Positions 33,970 through 41,861 of a stretch of DNA of 64,000 nt are shown one piece after another. The number at the start of each line of letters is the position of its first letter. Within the stretch, counting starts at the first letter, position 1. The notes beneath the pieces are model-generated. The model saw only the letters and a list, made by a program, of their open reading frames with translations, ran no database searches and was not told where the DNA came from. The position numbers were made by a program, and so were the translations under genes. The DNA is from Lachnospiraceae bacterium (GTDB lineage: Bacteria > Bacillota > Clostridia > Lachnospirales > Lachnospiraceae), in contig CAJTCL010000001.1 in the NCBI GenBank assembly GCA_910575005.1, forward strand, positions 1-64,000. The letters run 5' to 3'.

Positions 33970-34158
33970 TTATTGGCTCTGCGTCTGTGCGTCTGGCTCT
34001 TTAATGATATTCATTTTCTTATTCTTTATGGCAATTAAACTTTCTTTCCTGCACTTAGGACAATACAACGGAAAATTTATTAAAATACTATCTTCTCTTA
34101 TCCGAAGTCGTGTCTTATTGCCACACACAGGACAGTGAATCCATTCCTGCTCCTTCAT
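33970..34158 (-). CDS. Cysteine-rich KTR domain protein
   Basis: 62 residues from ATG 34158 after GGAGA. W-I-H-C-P-V-C-G-N-K-T-R ... F-P-L-Y-C-P-K-C, the KTR family zinc-binding pattern. Small cytoplasmic protein common as the last gene of mobile-element operons. Follows vanY-like gene closely and is probably co-transcribed. Function unknown. Confidence 0.88.
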   Translation of the reverse strand: MKEQEWIHCPVCGNKTRLRIREDSILINFPLYCPKCRKESLIAIKNKKMNIIKEPDAQTQSQ

Positions 34159-34211
34159 TAACACATCTCCTTTGCACCATATTTAGATAATTTATACTTC
34201 TTATTTTTTTG

Positions 34212-34934
34212 CTATTCTGTTCTTTCAATATATTCTTCCAAACAAATTTGCTGTTCATAAATTATCTTTGCATTTTCCACACCAACATACCTATAATGCC
34301 ACGGCTCATAGTTTGTCCCCGTAATTTGTTCCTTACCTTGCGGATAACGGAGTATGAATCCATAACAATGTGCATTTTCAGCAAGCCATACATATACTTC
34401 ATCATTCGTAGATTGAGTTTTGTCAGCATTGATATCAACCGCTATACCAAGTTGATGTTCACTTGTTCCCGGAACCGCAGCCCACTCTTTTGCTGTATTT
34501 TCAGCTCTTGCTTTGGAATATCCCTCATTTATATAAGCTTGTACTTTTTCATTGAATATTTCTCCTTGTTCTTCTGTTGTCCGATACCCTTCCCGAACGA
34601 TAGGATATATGTTATCTTCTCTTGCTGCATCAAACATTTCCTGCAAATATGGATAAATCCTGCTGTCTACACTTTGACCGTTTGACAACTCTGTTAATGA
34701 TATGGAAAAATCCTCCGGTATCTCATTCCAACGATTTACCACAATTAAATTCCATTCTTCTGAAACAGGAATGCTATGTGAATCATCGTTCACCCCAATG
34801 CGCTCTAAGAAAAAGGGAAGTATAGAATCCCTGTTTTGTATTACGCCAACTGAAAAATATATCAAAAACAGAATTGGAATCACTTTCCAGCATTTTCTTC
34901 TGGTATTTTTTCTTGAATTTCTCTTTTTGACCAT
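34212..34934 (-). CDS. VanY-like D-alanyl-D-alanine carboxypeptidase
   Basis: 240 residues. One N-terminal membrane anchor (residues 17-34) after a basic stretch, then an M15B peptidase domain with zinc ligands H160 and D167 in S-E-H-Q-L-G-I-A-V-D and H213 with catalytic E210 in E-P-W-H-Y. It would trim the terminal D-Ala of peptidoglycan precursors outside the membrane. Encoded seven bases after the ABC permease in an ECF-sigma operon, which points to envelope stress or glycopeptide/peptide antibiotic tolerance; no vanHAX-type genes accompany it. Confidence 0.9.
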   Translation of the reverse strand: MVKKRNSRKNTRRKCWKVIPILFLIYFSVGVIQNRDSILPFFLERIGVNDDSHSIPVSEEWNLIVVNRWNEIPEDFSISLTELSNGQSVDSRIYPYLQEMFDAAREDNIYPIVREGYRTTEEQGEIFNEKVQAYINEGYSKARAENTAKEWAAVPGTSEHQLGIAVDINADKTQSTNDEVYVWLAENAHCYGFILRYPQGKEQITGTNYEPWHYRYVGVENAKIIYEQQICLEEYIERTE

Positions 34935-34940
34935 TTTCTA

Positions 34941-36152
34941 TCAAACCCTCAACCGTCTTGACCAACTTTTAACCGCAAACGGCAGGCATAAAACACCGAC
35001 CAAAACTGGAACAGCAATCAGCAAATATGGTGACCACACATATTTACCAAAAACGCAAAATGTATTTGTACGGAAAATATCAGCTCCACTTCCCACTAAG
35101 GGAATTAAGTCCAATGCCTTCTGCACCCCATACGGCAGATACTCAGCAATCATCATCGGTCCATATACAACTGCCAGACTGAACAATAAAGCCAATACAT
35201 TACTCCTCGTTTTAGCTGATATAAACATGACCACTCCCGCAAATCCGATTACCCCTAAAAAAACAAATGCATATTCATAAATTTCTGCCTGTAGCATATT
35301 CATAGGTGCAATGGCAATCAGTTTGATTGTCTGGATCGGCATATCCCATCCGGCAGTGCCTAAAAAGAAAATCTGTGACACAAGGTTTCCTGCGGTTAGA
35401 ATTCCAAAAAATTCTGCCGTAAAGGACAAACCTACACCTATTTTTGCAAAAGCAATTTTTTTCCATCCATTTTTTGTCGTTAAGAGCAGTGAACTTGTAT
35501 TATTGTACCATTCTCCCGCAAATAATGATGACAAAACAATCGCAAGGAACAGTGCCATTACAACACCCATATCTGGAACTATACTTCCAAGAAGATTTGA
35601 CCAGCCTTCTGTCCATTCGTATCGAAACGGCTCTTTTACCTTTGCATTTATCTGCAAAAGATATTCTTTTTCATCCCCGTTTTGACCATTGTTTTCCAGG
35701 AAGTCTTCAATGATATTTTGCCTTCTTTCATAAAATCTTGTTAATTTTTCCAGTCCCACATAGTTCATCATTGTCTTATAGCTCCCTGTGTCCAAAAGTT
35801 CCGGATATAAGGTTCCTAACCAGCTATTAATGATATGCATATCCGTCTTTTCCAATTCCCTGTCAACACCGGCAGCTCCAATATCCTGATAATCACCAAC
35901 CATCTTCTGCAGGCTCTGATCCGTCAGTTCCCCGCCAAACATAAGGGAATATTCCTGACTTTTCCTTATCATGTCATACCCATCAAAGTTATTTCCAAAA
36001 GCACTTGTATAGTCATCAGAACTTCCAAAACTGAACCATTGAAACGAAAGTATGCTTCCAAAAACTACAAGATATAGAAAACATAGAAACACGCTTATTT
36101 TGGTACTCGTTTTACGCCATAGCTTTTTATGCTCTAACAAAAATAATTCCAT
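34941..36152 (-). CDS. ABC transporter permease (ABC-2 type)
   Basis: 403 residues from ATG 36152; this ATG shares a base with the ATPase stop (TAATG). Membrane helix at 18-40, a large external loop (45-190), then five helices to the C-terminus: the ABC-2 layout of bacitracin/lantibiotic exporters such as BcrB-like proteins. Partner of the ATPase encoded just upstream. Confidence 0.85.
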   Translation of the reverse strand: MELFLLEHKKLWRKTSTKISVFLCFLYLVVFGSILSFQWFSFGSSDDYTSAFGNNFDGYDMIRKSQEYSLMFGGELTDQSLQKMVGDYQDIGAAGVDRELEKTDMHIINSWLGTLYPELLDTGSYKTMMNYVGLEKLTRFYERRQNIIEDFLENNGQNGDEKEYLLQINAKVKEPFRYEWTEGWSNLLGSIVPDMGVVMALFLAIVLSSLFAGEWYNNTSSLLLTTKNGWKKIAFAKIGVGLSFTAEFFGILTAGNLVSQIFFLGTAGWDMPIQTIKLIAIAPMNMLQAEIYEYAFVFLGVIGFAGVVMFISAKTRSNVLALLFSLAVVYGPMMIAEYLPYGVQKALDLIPLVGSGADIFRTNTFCVFGKYVWSPYLLIAVPVLVGVLCLPFAVKSWSRRLRV

Positions 36153-37030
36153 TATTGATGCACTCCTTCCTCTGTTGGAAAATAATATAAATATAAATCT
36201 TCTAATGTGGCTTCGCACAAAACAGCTTCCTCACTCGGCTTGTCGTCTGAAATAATACGAAGTACCACCTGTTTTCCCTCATGCCTTAAATTTGCAACTG
36301 TTGATTTTGTCTGCCATTTTTTTGCTTCTGCTGAAGATACTTCCAGTTCCCATACTTTTCCATCTGCCTTCTGAACCAGTTCTGGTACAGTACCATGTAA
36401 TACGATTTTCCCTTGCTTCATAAGCAGAACTTCATCCGCTATTGCTTCAATATCAGAAACGATATGTGTTGACAAAATAACAATTTTATCCCCTGCATAG
36501 TCAGATAGCAGATTACGAAACCGCACTCTTTCTTTTGGGTCTAATCCGGCTGTTGGCTCATCTAATATCAAGATGTCCGGATTGTTCAGTAACGCCTGTG
36601 CAATTCCGACTCTCTGTTTCATGCCGCCTGAAAAAGTCTTTACTTTCTTATCAGCCACATGACTTAGTCCTACTTCCTCCAATAATTGTCTCGCCCGCTT
36701 TTTAGCAATTTTCTTTGGTATTCCCTTAAGGGCAGAAACATACATCAAAAATTCCAGAGCAGTATAATTAGGATAGTATCCAAAATCCTGTGGAAGATAG
36801 CCTAATACATTTCTATAATCTTCTCCCATAGAAATCACATCTTTCCCATCTAAAAGCACCTCCCCAGAAGTCGATTCCAAAATAGCACACATCATTCGCA
36901 TCAGTGTTGTCTTTCCTGCACCATTCGCTCCCAAAAGACCATATACCCCCGGTTCTAAGGTTGCACTGACCTGGTCAACGGCTATTTTGCTGCCATAATG
37001 CTTTGTCAATCTGTCAAGTGATAATTCCAT
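36152..37030 (-). CDS. ABC transporter ATP-binding protein (BcrA/CcmA-like)
   Basis: 292 residues. Walker A G-A-N-G-A-G-K-T-T (34-42), Q-loop P-Q-D-F, signature F-S-G-G-M-K-Q-R, Walker B I-L-I-L-D-E-P and H-switch S-T-H, plus a C-terminal extension (220-292) found in drug-export ATPases. Overlaps the 37014 gene by 17 bases and couples to the permease. Likely exports or relieves a membrane-active compound. Confidence 0.92.
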   Translation of the reverse strand: MELSLDRLTKHYGSKIAVDQVSATLEPGVYGLLGANGAGKTTLMRMMCAILESTSGEVLLDGKDVISMGEDYRNVLGYLPQDFGYYPNYTALEFLMYVSALKGIPKKIAKKRARQLLEEVGLSHVADKKVKTFSGGMKQRVGIAQALLNNPDILILDEPTAGLDPKERVRFRNLLSDYAGDKIVILSTHIVSDIEAIADEVLLMKQGKIVLHGTVPELVQKADGKVWELEVSSAEAKKWQTKSTVANLRHEGKQVVLRIISDDKPSEEAVLCEATLEDLYLYYFPTEEGVHQ

Positions 37031-37826
37031 ACATTTTCCCTTCCTTTCTGATAGTTATAATAAAATGAATTTCTTTTATGAAAAACGCTGCAAAAAATAA
37101 AAATGCAACGATCCATATACCAAAAGCAGATGTATCATATAGCCACGGCACAGTTCTTGCCAACAATCCCCAACAAACGCAGGAACTAAGTATTATAACC
37201 GTACATATCTGCATATTTTCTTTTCTGCGCAATCGAATCAAACGCAGCATACTGACCATACACACTAAATAGGGCACCATGCAGTATAAAATAATCTTTC
37301 CAATTTCCCTAAATGAGTTTTGAAGATATGCCTCAAAAAAAATAAAATATGTCATGCATACAAGATTCGCAGCTCCGGCTAAAATCAGCTTTGCCAATAC
37401 AATCTGAGAACTGGAAGCCCTTGTAACGGCTTCCAGTTCACTCATTCCATAATATTGACATTTGAACATAGCCGGCAAGATAGCCAATACAAACAGCGGC
37501 ATAAATGCAGGAATATAACTTGGATTTCCTGCCACTGTGTAAATTACCACACACATAATGAATAACGTAATGGCTTGCAAACCAAATATTGCTACTCCTT
37601 CAAACCGAAAAATATCCGACAAATACCGGGCAAACCCTATCCGTGGTTCTTCCTGCAACTTTTTCGTTAATTCCTGTTCTCTCATAATTTCAACACATAG
37701 TCTAACAGTTTCTTCCAGTTTGGCATTACCAAGTTTCTTTATATCTTCTTTGTTATGCAATTTATCAAGTTCTGTTTCCTGCTGCAAACACTGTGTCAAA
37801 TACTGTTTCAATTCTTTATCGTTCAT
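37014..37826 (-). CDS. Membrane protein, probable anti-sigma component
   Basis: 270 residues. Cytoplasmic N-terminal helix-rich part (1-85), then six membrane segments. Start overlaps the sigma gene end by 11 bases, the arrangement expected of an anti-sigma or sensor partner. No zinc-anti-sigma motif is visible. Acts with the sigma factor to control the ABC/VanY operon by inference. Confidence 0.6.
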   Translation of the reverse strand: MNDKELKQYLTQCLQQETELDKLHNKEDIKKLGNAKLEETVRLCVEIMREQELTKKLQEEPRIGFARYLSDIFRFEGVAIFGLQAITLFIMCVVIYTVAGNPSYIPAFMPLFVLAILPAMFKCQYYGMSELEAVTRASSSQIVLAKLILAGAANLVCMTYFIFFEAYLQNSFREIGKIILYCMVPYLVCMVSMLRLIRLRRKENMQICTVIILSSCVCWGLLARTVPWLYDTSAFGIWIVAFLFFAAFFIKEIHFIITIRKEGKMYGIIT

Positions 37827-38349
37827 TTTCCTGCTCCTTCCTCATTATTTTCAATGCATTTCTAACCCTGCTCTGTGCCGTTCTCATGTTGCATCCCATT
37901 ACTTTTGCAATCTCCCAAAACGAAAGTTCCTCTCCAAACCGTAAAATAACAGCTTCTCTTTGCTCTGGCGATAAAACATTTAATAGATAACCTACCTCTG
38001 ACTTATCCTCTATCCGGCGCAGCCCATCACATTCATCTCTGATTTCTCCCTCATTTTCTAAGGAACATTCTTTCATTTTCCGGCTTTCATCAATGCATAA
38101 ATGATTTGCTATTGTATATAAATATGCCTTAAATTTCCCTTTTTCTTTATATCCCGACAAATTTTTAAACAGTTTCAAAAAAGTTTCCTGCGTTAAATCT
38201 TCCGCTTTCTCCAGATTGAAGCATTGTCTTTTACAATAACGTAAAACAGATGTATAATAACGTCTTATCAATACCTCAGCCGCTTTTTCGTCTCCGAGCC
38301 TTATCTGCTCTACCAACGCATCATCAGAATATATTTCTTCCATATTCAC
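37816..38349 (-). CDS. ECF sigma factor of the ABC/VanY operon
   Basis: 177 residues. GTG 38349 lies ten bases after GGAG; ATG 38343 is the alternative. Region 2 with A-E-D-L-T-Q-E-T-F-L-K-L-F near residue 50 and region 4 HTH (L-S-F-W-E-I-A-K-V-M-G-C-N-M-R-T-A-Q-S-R-V). First gene of a six-gene unit (sigma, membrane protein, ABC ATPase, permease, VanY-like, KTR), presumably self-activating on envelope stress. Confidence 0.88.
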   Translation of the reverse strand: MNMEEIYSDDALVEQIRLGDEKAAEVLIRRYYTSVLRYCKRQCFNLEKAEDLTQETFLKLFKNLSGYKEKGKFKAYLYTIANHLCIDESRKMKECSLENEGEIRDECDGLRRIEDKSEVGYLLNVLSPEQREAVILRFGEELSFWEIAKVMGCNMRTAQSRVRNALKIMRKEQENER

Positions 38350-38440
38350 ACATTATCAACTCCTTTCTTTGAAAGGTTCGTATATATAATAACGCTCCAT
38401 TCCGCTCAAATGATCAAAACTTCATAAAATTTTTCAGATC

Positions 38441-38608
38441 TGCATCATGGAAATGTGCATAACTGGCTATGGAACTATGGAAAACCCCATTCACAGCCTG
38501 TGGAAAAGCAAATACAGCTTTCCCACATCCTGCAAACAGGGTTTCCCACAGTTCCATGAACGCAGCCAGTTATACGACATTTCCACAATGCCTGCGCCTA
38601 CGGAATCC
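38441..38608 (-). repeat. 170-base palindromic repeat, copy 2 (IME3, inverted)
   Basis: Reverse complement aligns along its length with copies at 26812 and 48016: GGATTCCGTAG start, TATAACTGGCTG, GTGGGAAA, TTTGCAGGA, GTGGGAAAGCTG, TTTTCCA, CCAGTTATGCACATTTCCA end. One outer arm keeps the DnaA-box match (TGTGCATAA at 38455-38463); the other reads TTATACGAC. Fills most of the 294-base gap upstream of the sigma gene. Confidence 0.85.
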
Positions 38609-38643
38609 ATCTTTTTATCCATTTCTTTTATAACTACATTCTT

Positions 38644-39012
38644 TTACAGGTCTATCCCTGCTCTCTCTGCGAAATCAGCTTTTCGCCCGATAAGTATCGA
38701 TTGTTTTTCTTCCGGCAGGCTCTCAAATGCACCCTTGTACCCCTTTTCCAATAAAGGAGTGCCTTTCGCCATAAGATATAGCTTCATATCAAGCCATTCC
38801 TGCCACAATCCTTCAAACAATGCCCTGCTGTCCGTATAAGTTTCATCTTCCTCAAAACCATGCGTCGGCATATAATATTTCAGCATCACAAAACCGTATC
38901 TGCCGACATCAACAACTACAATATCCGCCATTTCGTACAGCTCCGAAAACGCTTCAGCCACTTTTTTGCATTTTGCCCGTTCTTCCTCTGTGATATAAAT
39001 TTTCTTTTCCAT
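38644..39012 (-). CDS. 122-residue family protein, IME3 copy
   Basis: M-E-K-K-I-Y-I-T-E-E-E-R-A-K-C, then V-V-V-D-V-G-R-Y-G-F-V, D-S-R-A-L-F-E-G-L-W and F-A-E-R-A-G-I-D-L. Same family as the tandem pair at 57727 and 58165 in the ICE backbone, and of the same length. Acidic, cytoplasmic, function unknown. Last gene before the IME3 right end, so it may have been captured from an ICE relative. Confidence 0.75.
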   Translation of the reverse strand: MEKKIYITEEERAKCKKVAEAFSELYEMADIVVVDVGRYGFVMLKYYMPTHGFEEDETYTDSRALFEGLWQEWLDMKLYLMAKGTPLLEKGYKGAFESLPEEKQSILIGRKADFAERAGIDL

Positions 39013-39114
39013 ATTGCTTTACCTCGTTTCTTCTAAGATTTTACCATGTTTACTTTATGAGGGCTATCTACATACACCAGATTTTTACCTTGCTTATTCT
39101 TCCCATTTTTCACT

Positions 39115-39159
39115 TTACTCGCAATTCACACCTGTGATTGCTGTTGCGAAAAATGCCAT
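39115..39159 (-). pseudogene. maff2: maff2 5' fragment, cut by IME3
   Basis: ATG 39159 with RBS AGAGG codes M-A-F-F-A-T-A-I-T-G, the Maff2 start, then passes the CCTGT core (39131-39135) into IME3 sequence (V-N-C-E-stop). It lies 290 bases downstream of the virD4 end, the normal virD4-maff2 order. Maff2 is a small membrane protein of ICE mating modules. Confidence 0.85.
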
Positions 39160-39447
39160 TTTGTTTACCTCTTTCTTTCCTGAAATAAAATTTTGATAGT
39201 TTTGAAAGAGTTTTTCGTGTAAAATGCCCTGCCCTATGTTAAAATAGAAGCAGGGCAATCCTTTAGGAAGAACCCTGCGGGCATCCGGCGCTTTCAGTTT
39301 GGCGATTGGCAGTGCCGGGTGCTTTGTTTTTGTCCTTTCCCAAGTACATGGAAAACTTCTTTTGCTGTTTTGGACATCATGCCCAAAGGTTGACGGTTCC
39401 ATATTCAGTTGTATTTGTGCGCTTTTAGCCATTGTGTCCAAAAGCCG
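39160..39447. other. virD4-maff2 intergenic region of the ICE
   Basis: 288 bases. Contains the maff2 RBS and a CCCTGCC ... GGCAGGG-like stem near 39225-39255. The minus-strand frame through here (to 39441) lacks an RBS and looks non-coding. The 17-base string TGGACATCATGCCCAAA near 39370 recurs at about 58583. Confidence 0.4.
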
Positions 39448-40728
39448 CTATTCAGTTGTCTGTGATGAATTTTCTTCCTGCCCCGTAACCTCCCCGCAGT
39501 CAAAGGCTTCATCTACCACTGTGCCGGGAGTGAGTTTCATGCGGTGCTGGTGCTTCACATAATCCTCAATGTCAAAGGCGTTTTTCGGGTCATAATCGGA
39601 CAGCTCTTTGTACCGCTTATGCTTCGTTATATCGAATTTGTCCGAGAAAAAAGGTCTTACGCCCCTAAGCCGCATAATACACTTTCCGCCGTCCATGACC
39701 GCTATCTCATCCTCACTCATAAGCGCCTTTCCAGTCTTTTGATAGTTCAGACCGTAGGACTGCGATGTCCCCCTTGTGTCCGAGGTATTGAAAAGATCAA
39801 TGGTTTCTTTTCCTAAAACCTCTGCAAGCTCTTTTAATGTGGTCTGCTCCTGCCCTCCAAGGAAAAGCAGGGTGTCACAATTCCCCTGAATTGTGTCCGC
39901 ATTGTCCTTATAAATCGCTTTGAGCTGGGATTTTGACTGTAAAATAATGGAAGCCGATATCTCACGGCTCCTGATTGTTGCAATCAGTTTTTCAAACTGC
40001 GGAATCTGCCCGATGTTGGCAAACTCGTCAAGCAACATCCGCACATGAACCGGAAGCCTGCCGTTATAAACATCGTCCGCCTTGTCGCAGAGCAGGTTGA
40101 AAAGCTGGGAATACATAATCGACACCACGAAATTAAAAGTGGCATCGGTATCCGAGATAATGACAAACAGCGCCGTCTTTCTTTCCCCAAGCGTGTCCAG
40201 TTCCAGATCGTCATACTCCATCAGGTCACGAAGTTCCCGGATATCAAATGGCGCTAAACGTGCGCCGCAGCTAATTAAAATGCTTTTCGCCGTTTTGCCC
40301 GCCGCAAGTTTATACTTGGCATATTGGCGGACAGCGAAGTGGTTCGGGTCTTTTTCCGCCAGCTCGTCAAACAGCAGGTCAACGGCATTTTTGAAATTCT
40401 CGTCATCTTCCCTTGCCTCACTTGCGTCAATCAGCATTGCAAAGTTCTGTTCATCTTCCGGCGCTTCATACCATATGTAGGCAATCAGCGCCGTATAATA
40501 CAGCTTCTCTGCCTTTACCCAAAAATCCTCACCGGACTGCTGTCCCTCTCCTTTGGTATTGACTATAATCGTGTTTACAAGTTTCAGAATATCCTTTTCG
40601 CTCCGAATATAGGCAAAAGGATTGTAGTGCATGGATTTCGCAAAGTTTATGGTATTGAGGACTTTTATCTGATACCCGCCTCTTTTCAGCATTTTTCCAC
40701 ACTCGACAAGGATTGTGCCTTTCGGCAT
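39448..40728 (-). pseudogene. virD4: virD4 (coupling protein) C-terminal part, cut by IME4
   Basis: 426 codons beginning K-G-T-I-L-V-E-C-G-K right after the TTCGG core; the apparent M-P is partly IME4 sequence. Carries the Walker B region L-L-D-E-F-A-N-I-G-Q and the downstream Q-S-K-S-Q-L motif of VirD4/TraG ATPases, with an acidic C-terminus. Walker A is on another fragment (50313-50546), so no functional ATPase can be made while IME4 and IME5 are in place. Sequence is otherwise undecayed. Confidence 0.92.
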
Positions 40729-40763
40729 TAGTCAATAGGGAAAAAGAAAAAATGTATCTTTTT

Positions 40764-40949
40764 TCAATCGGTTACACTGTCCTTGTCGTTCTCAATAAGC
40801 CGCACAACCTTGTCCGTAAAGGTTTCCCGGCTGGTTTCGCTGAAATGGATATGAATGTCAAAGGTGGTATTCCCTATCCGTTTCACAAGGTCGGGCTTCG
40901 CGTCCAGAGGGGCGGCGGTGCGGCTGGTCTTGCTGGTGTCATTGTTCAT
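40764..40949 (-). CDS. TnpW family protein (IME4)
   Basis: 61 residues from ATG 40949 with AAAGGAG; overlaps the DnaC-like stop by four bases. Polar start, then L-V-K-R-I-G-N-T-T-F-D-I-H-I-H-F and T-F-T-D-K-V-V-R-L-I, the TnpW core. In this element TnpW is at the left end and the recombinase at the right, unlike IME2. Confidence 0.78.
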   Translation of the reverse strand: MNNDTSKTSRTAAPLDAKPDLVKRIGNTTFDIHIHFSETSRETFTDKVVRLIENDKDSVTD

Positions 40950-41797
40950 AGGCTCTCCTTTCCGTTCATCAGTCCTTTTAACCGTTCCATTTTCCCCTGT
41001 GCTGTGGATTTTCTGATATGCTCCCCGGTGAAGAATACCGGGCAGCACATTTCAAGCAGACGGTCATAAATCCGGGCATGGGCGGTGTCCTCCGGGTGCT
41101 GCAATTCCTCCAGCGTGAGGTTTGTTGTGACTATCAGCGGTTTTTGGCTGCGGTATCTGCTGTCAACCACGTTGTAAACCTGTTCAAGCCCGTATTCCGT
41201 GCCGCGCTCCATGCCGAAATCGTCAAGGATAAGCAGGGGGAAGCGGCAAAGGCGGTCTATGTATTCGTTCCTGTCCTTGTAGCTGGCGGAAAGGTCGTTG
41301 AGTATCAAGGCAAAATTTGTCATGCACACGGAAATCTCACGCTCCATAAGGGCGTTGGCAATACACCCGGCGAAATAGCTCTTGCCTGTGCCTACCTTGC
41401 CCCATAGCAGATAGCCGATATTTTCCGCTTTCATTTCCTCCCAGTTCGCCGCATAGAATAAAGCCTTATCCATTTGGGGGCATTTGCCGTTGTCGTTTTC
41501 AAAAGTCCACTGGCGCATGGCGGTGTTGGAAAAGCCCCGGCGTTTTAATTCCTCCACGGTGTCGCGGTGCTTGCGTTCCCGGTCGGCGGCTTCCTGCTTT
41601 TCCCGGCGTTTGCGCTGGCAGTCACATTCTTTTGGGTGTCGGTCACGCCCGAAAAGGCTCTTGCCCTCGGTGAAGTAGGCTTCTTTGGGCTGGCGGCAGC
41701 TCCCGCAGTATAAAAGCCCGTCCTCGCCCGTGTAATCCTCCGGCTCCGGCTCTGTTTCTGTGGCAAGCCGGAAAATGGCGTTGTCATAATCGCTCAT
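40946..41797 (-). CDS. DnaC-like ATP-binding helicase loader (IME4)
   Basis: 283 residues from ATG 41797, eight bases after AAGGAGG. Zinc cysteines C-G-S-C ... C-D-C, Walker A G-K-V-G-T-G-K-S, Walker B L-L-I-L-D-D-F-G. Nearly the same protein as in IME2 (19082) but diverged in the middle (A-A-N-W-E-E-M). Works with the RepA encoded upstream. Confidence 0.88.
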   Translation of the reverse strand: MSDYDNAIFRLATETEPEPEDYTGEDGLLYCGSCRQPKEAYFTEGKSLFGRDRHPKECDCQRKRREKQEAADRERKHRDTVEELKRRGFSNTAMRQWTFENDNGKCPQMDKALFYAANWEEMKAENIGYLLWGKVGTGKSYFAGCIANALMEREISVCMTNFALILNDLSASYKDRNEYIDRLCRFPLLILDDFGMERGTEYGLEQVYNVVDSRYRSQKPLIVTTNLTLEELQHPEDTAHARIYDRLLEMCCPVFFTGEHIRKSTAQGKMERLKGLMNGKESL

Positions 41798-41861
41798 AAA
41801 ATCGTCCTCCTTGTTCATGGTCTTTTCCACGCCCTGTTTACAGGGCGTTGTATCTCCGCTG

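Larger units (their letters stand above)
27178..39130 (-). mobile_element. IME3: serine-recombinase element inside maff2, recombinase broken
   Basis: Bounded by CCTGT at 27173-27177 and 39131-39135. Outside flanks joined across one copy give maff2 codons M-A-F-F-A-T-A-I-T-G-L-K-T-V-V in frame. Contents: frameshifted recombinase, P4-type helicase and primase, HTH proteins, lone MobC, and a sigma/ABC/VanY operon. No relaxase gene is seen, so it would need transfer functions in trans. About 11.95 kb. Confidence 0.85.

Noticed and set aside
39160..39441. Upstream extension of the maff2 frame to 108 residues
   Set aside because: No RBS, composition unlike a protein, and the real maff2 start with RBS is at 39159.
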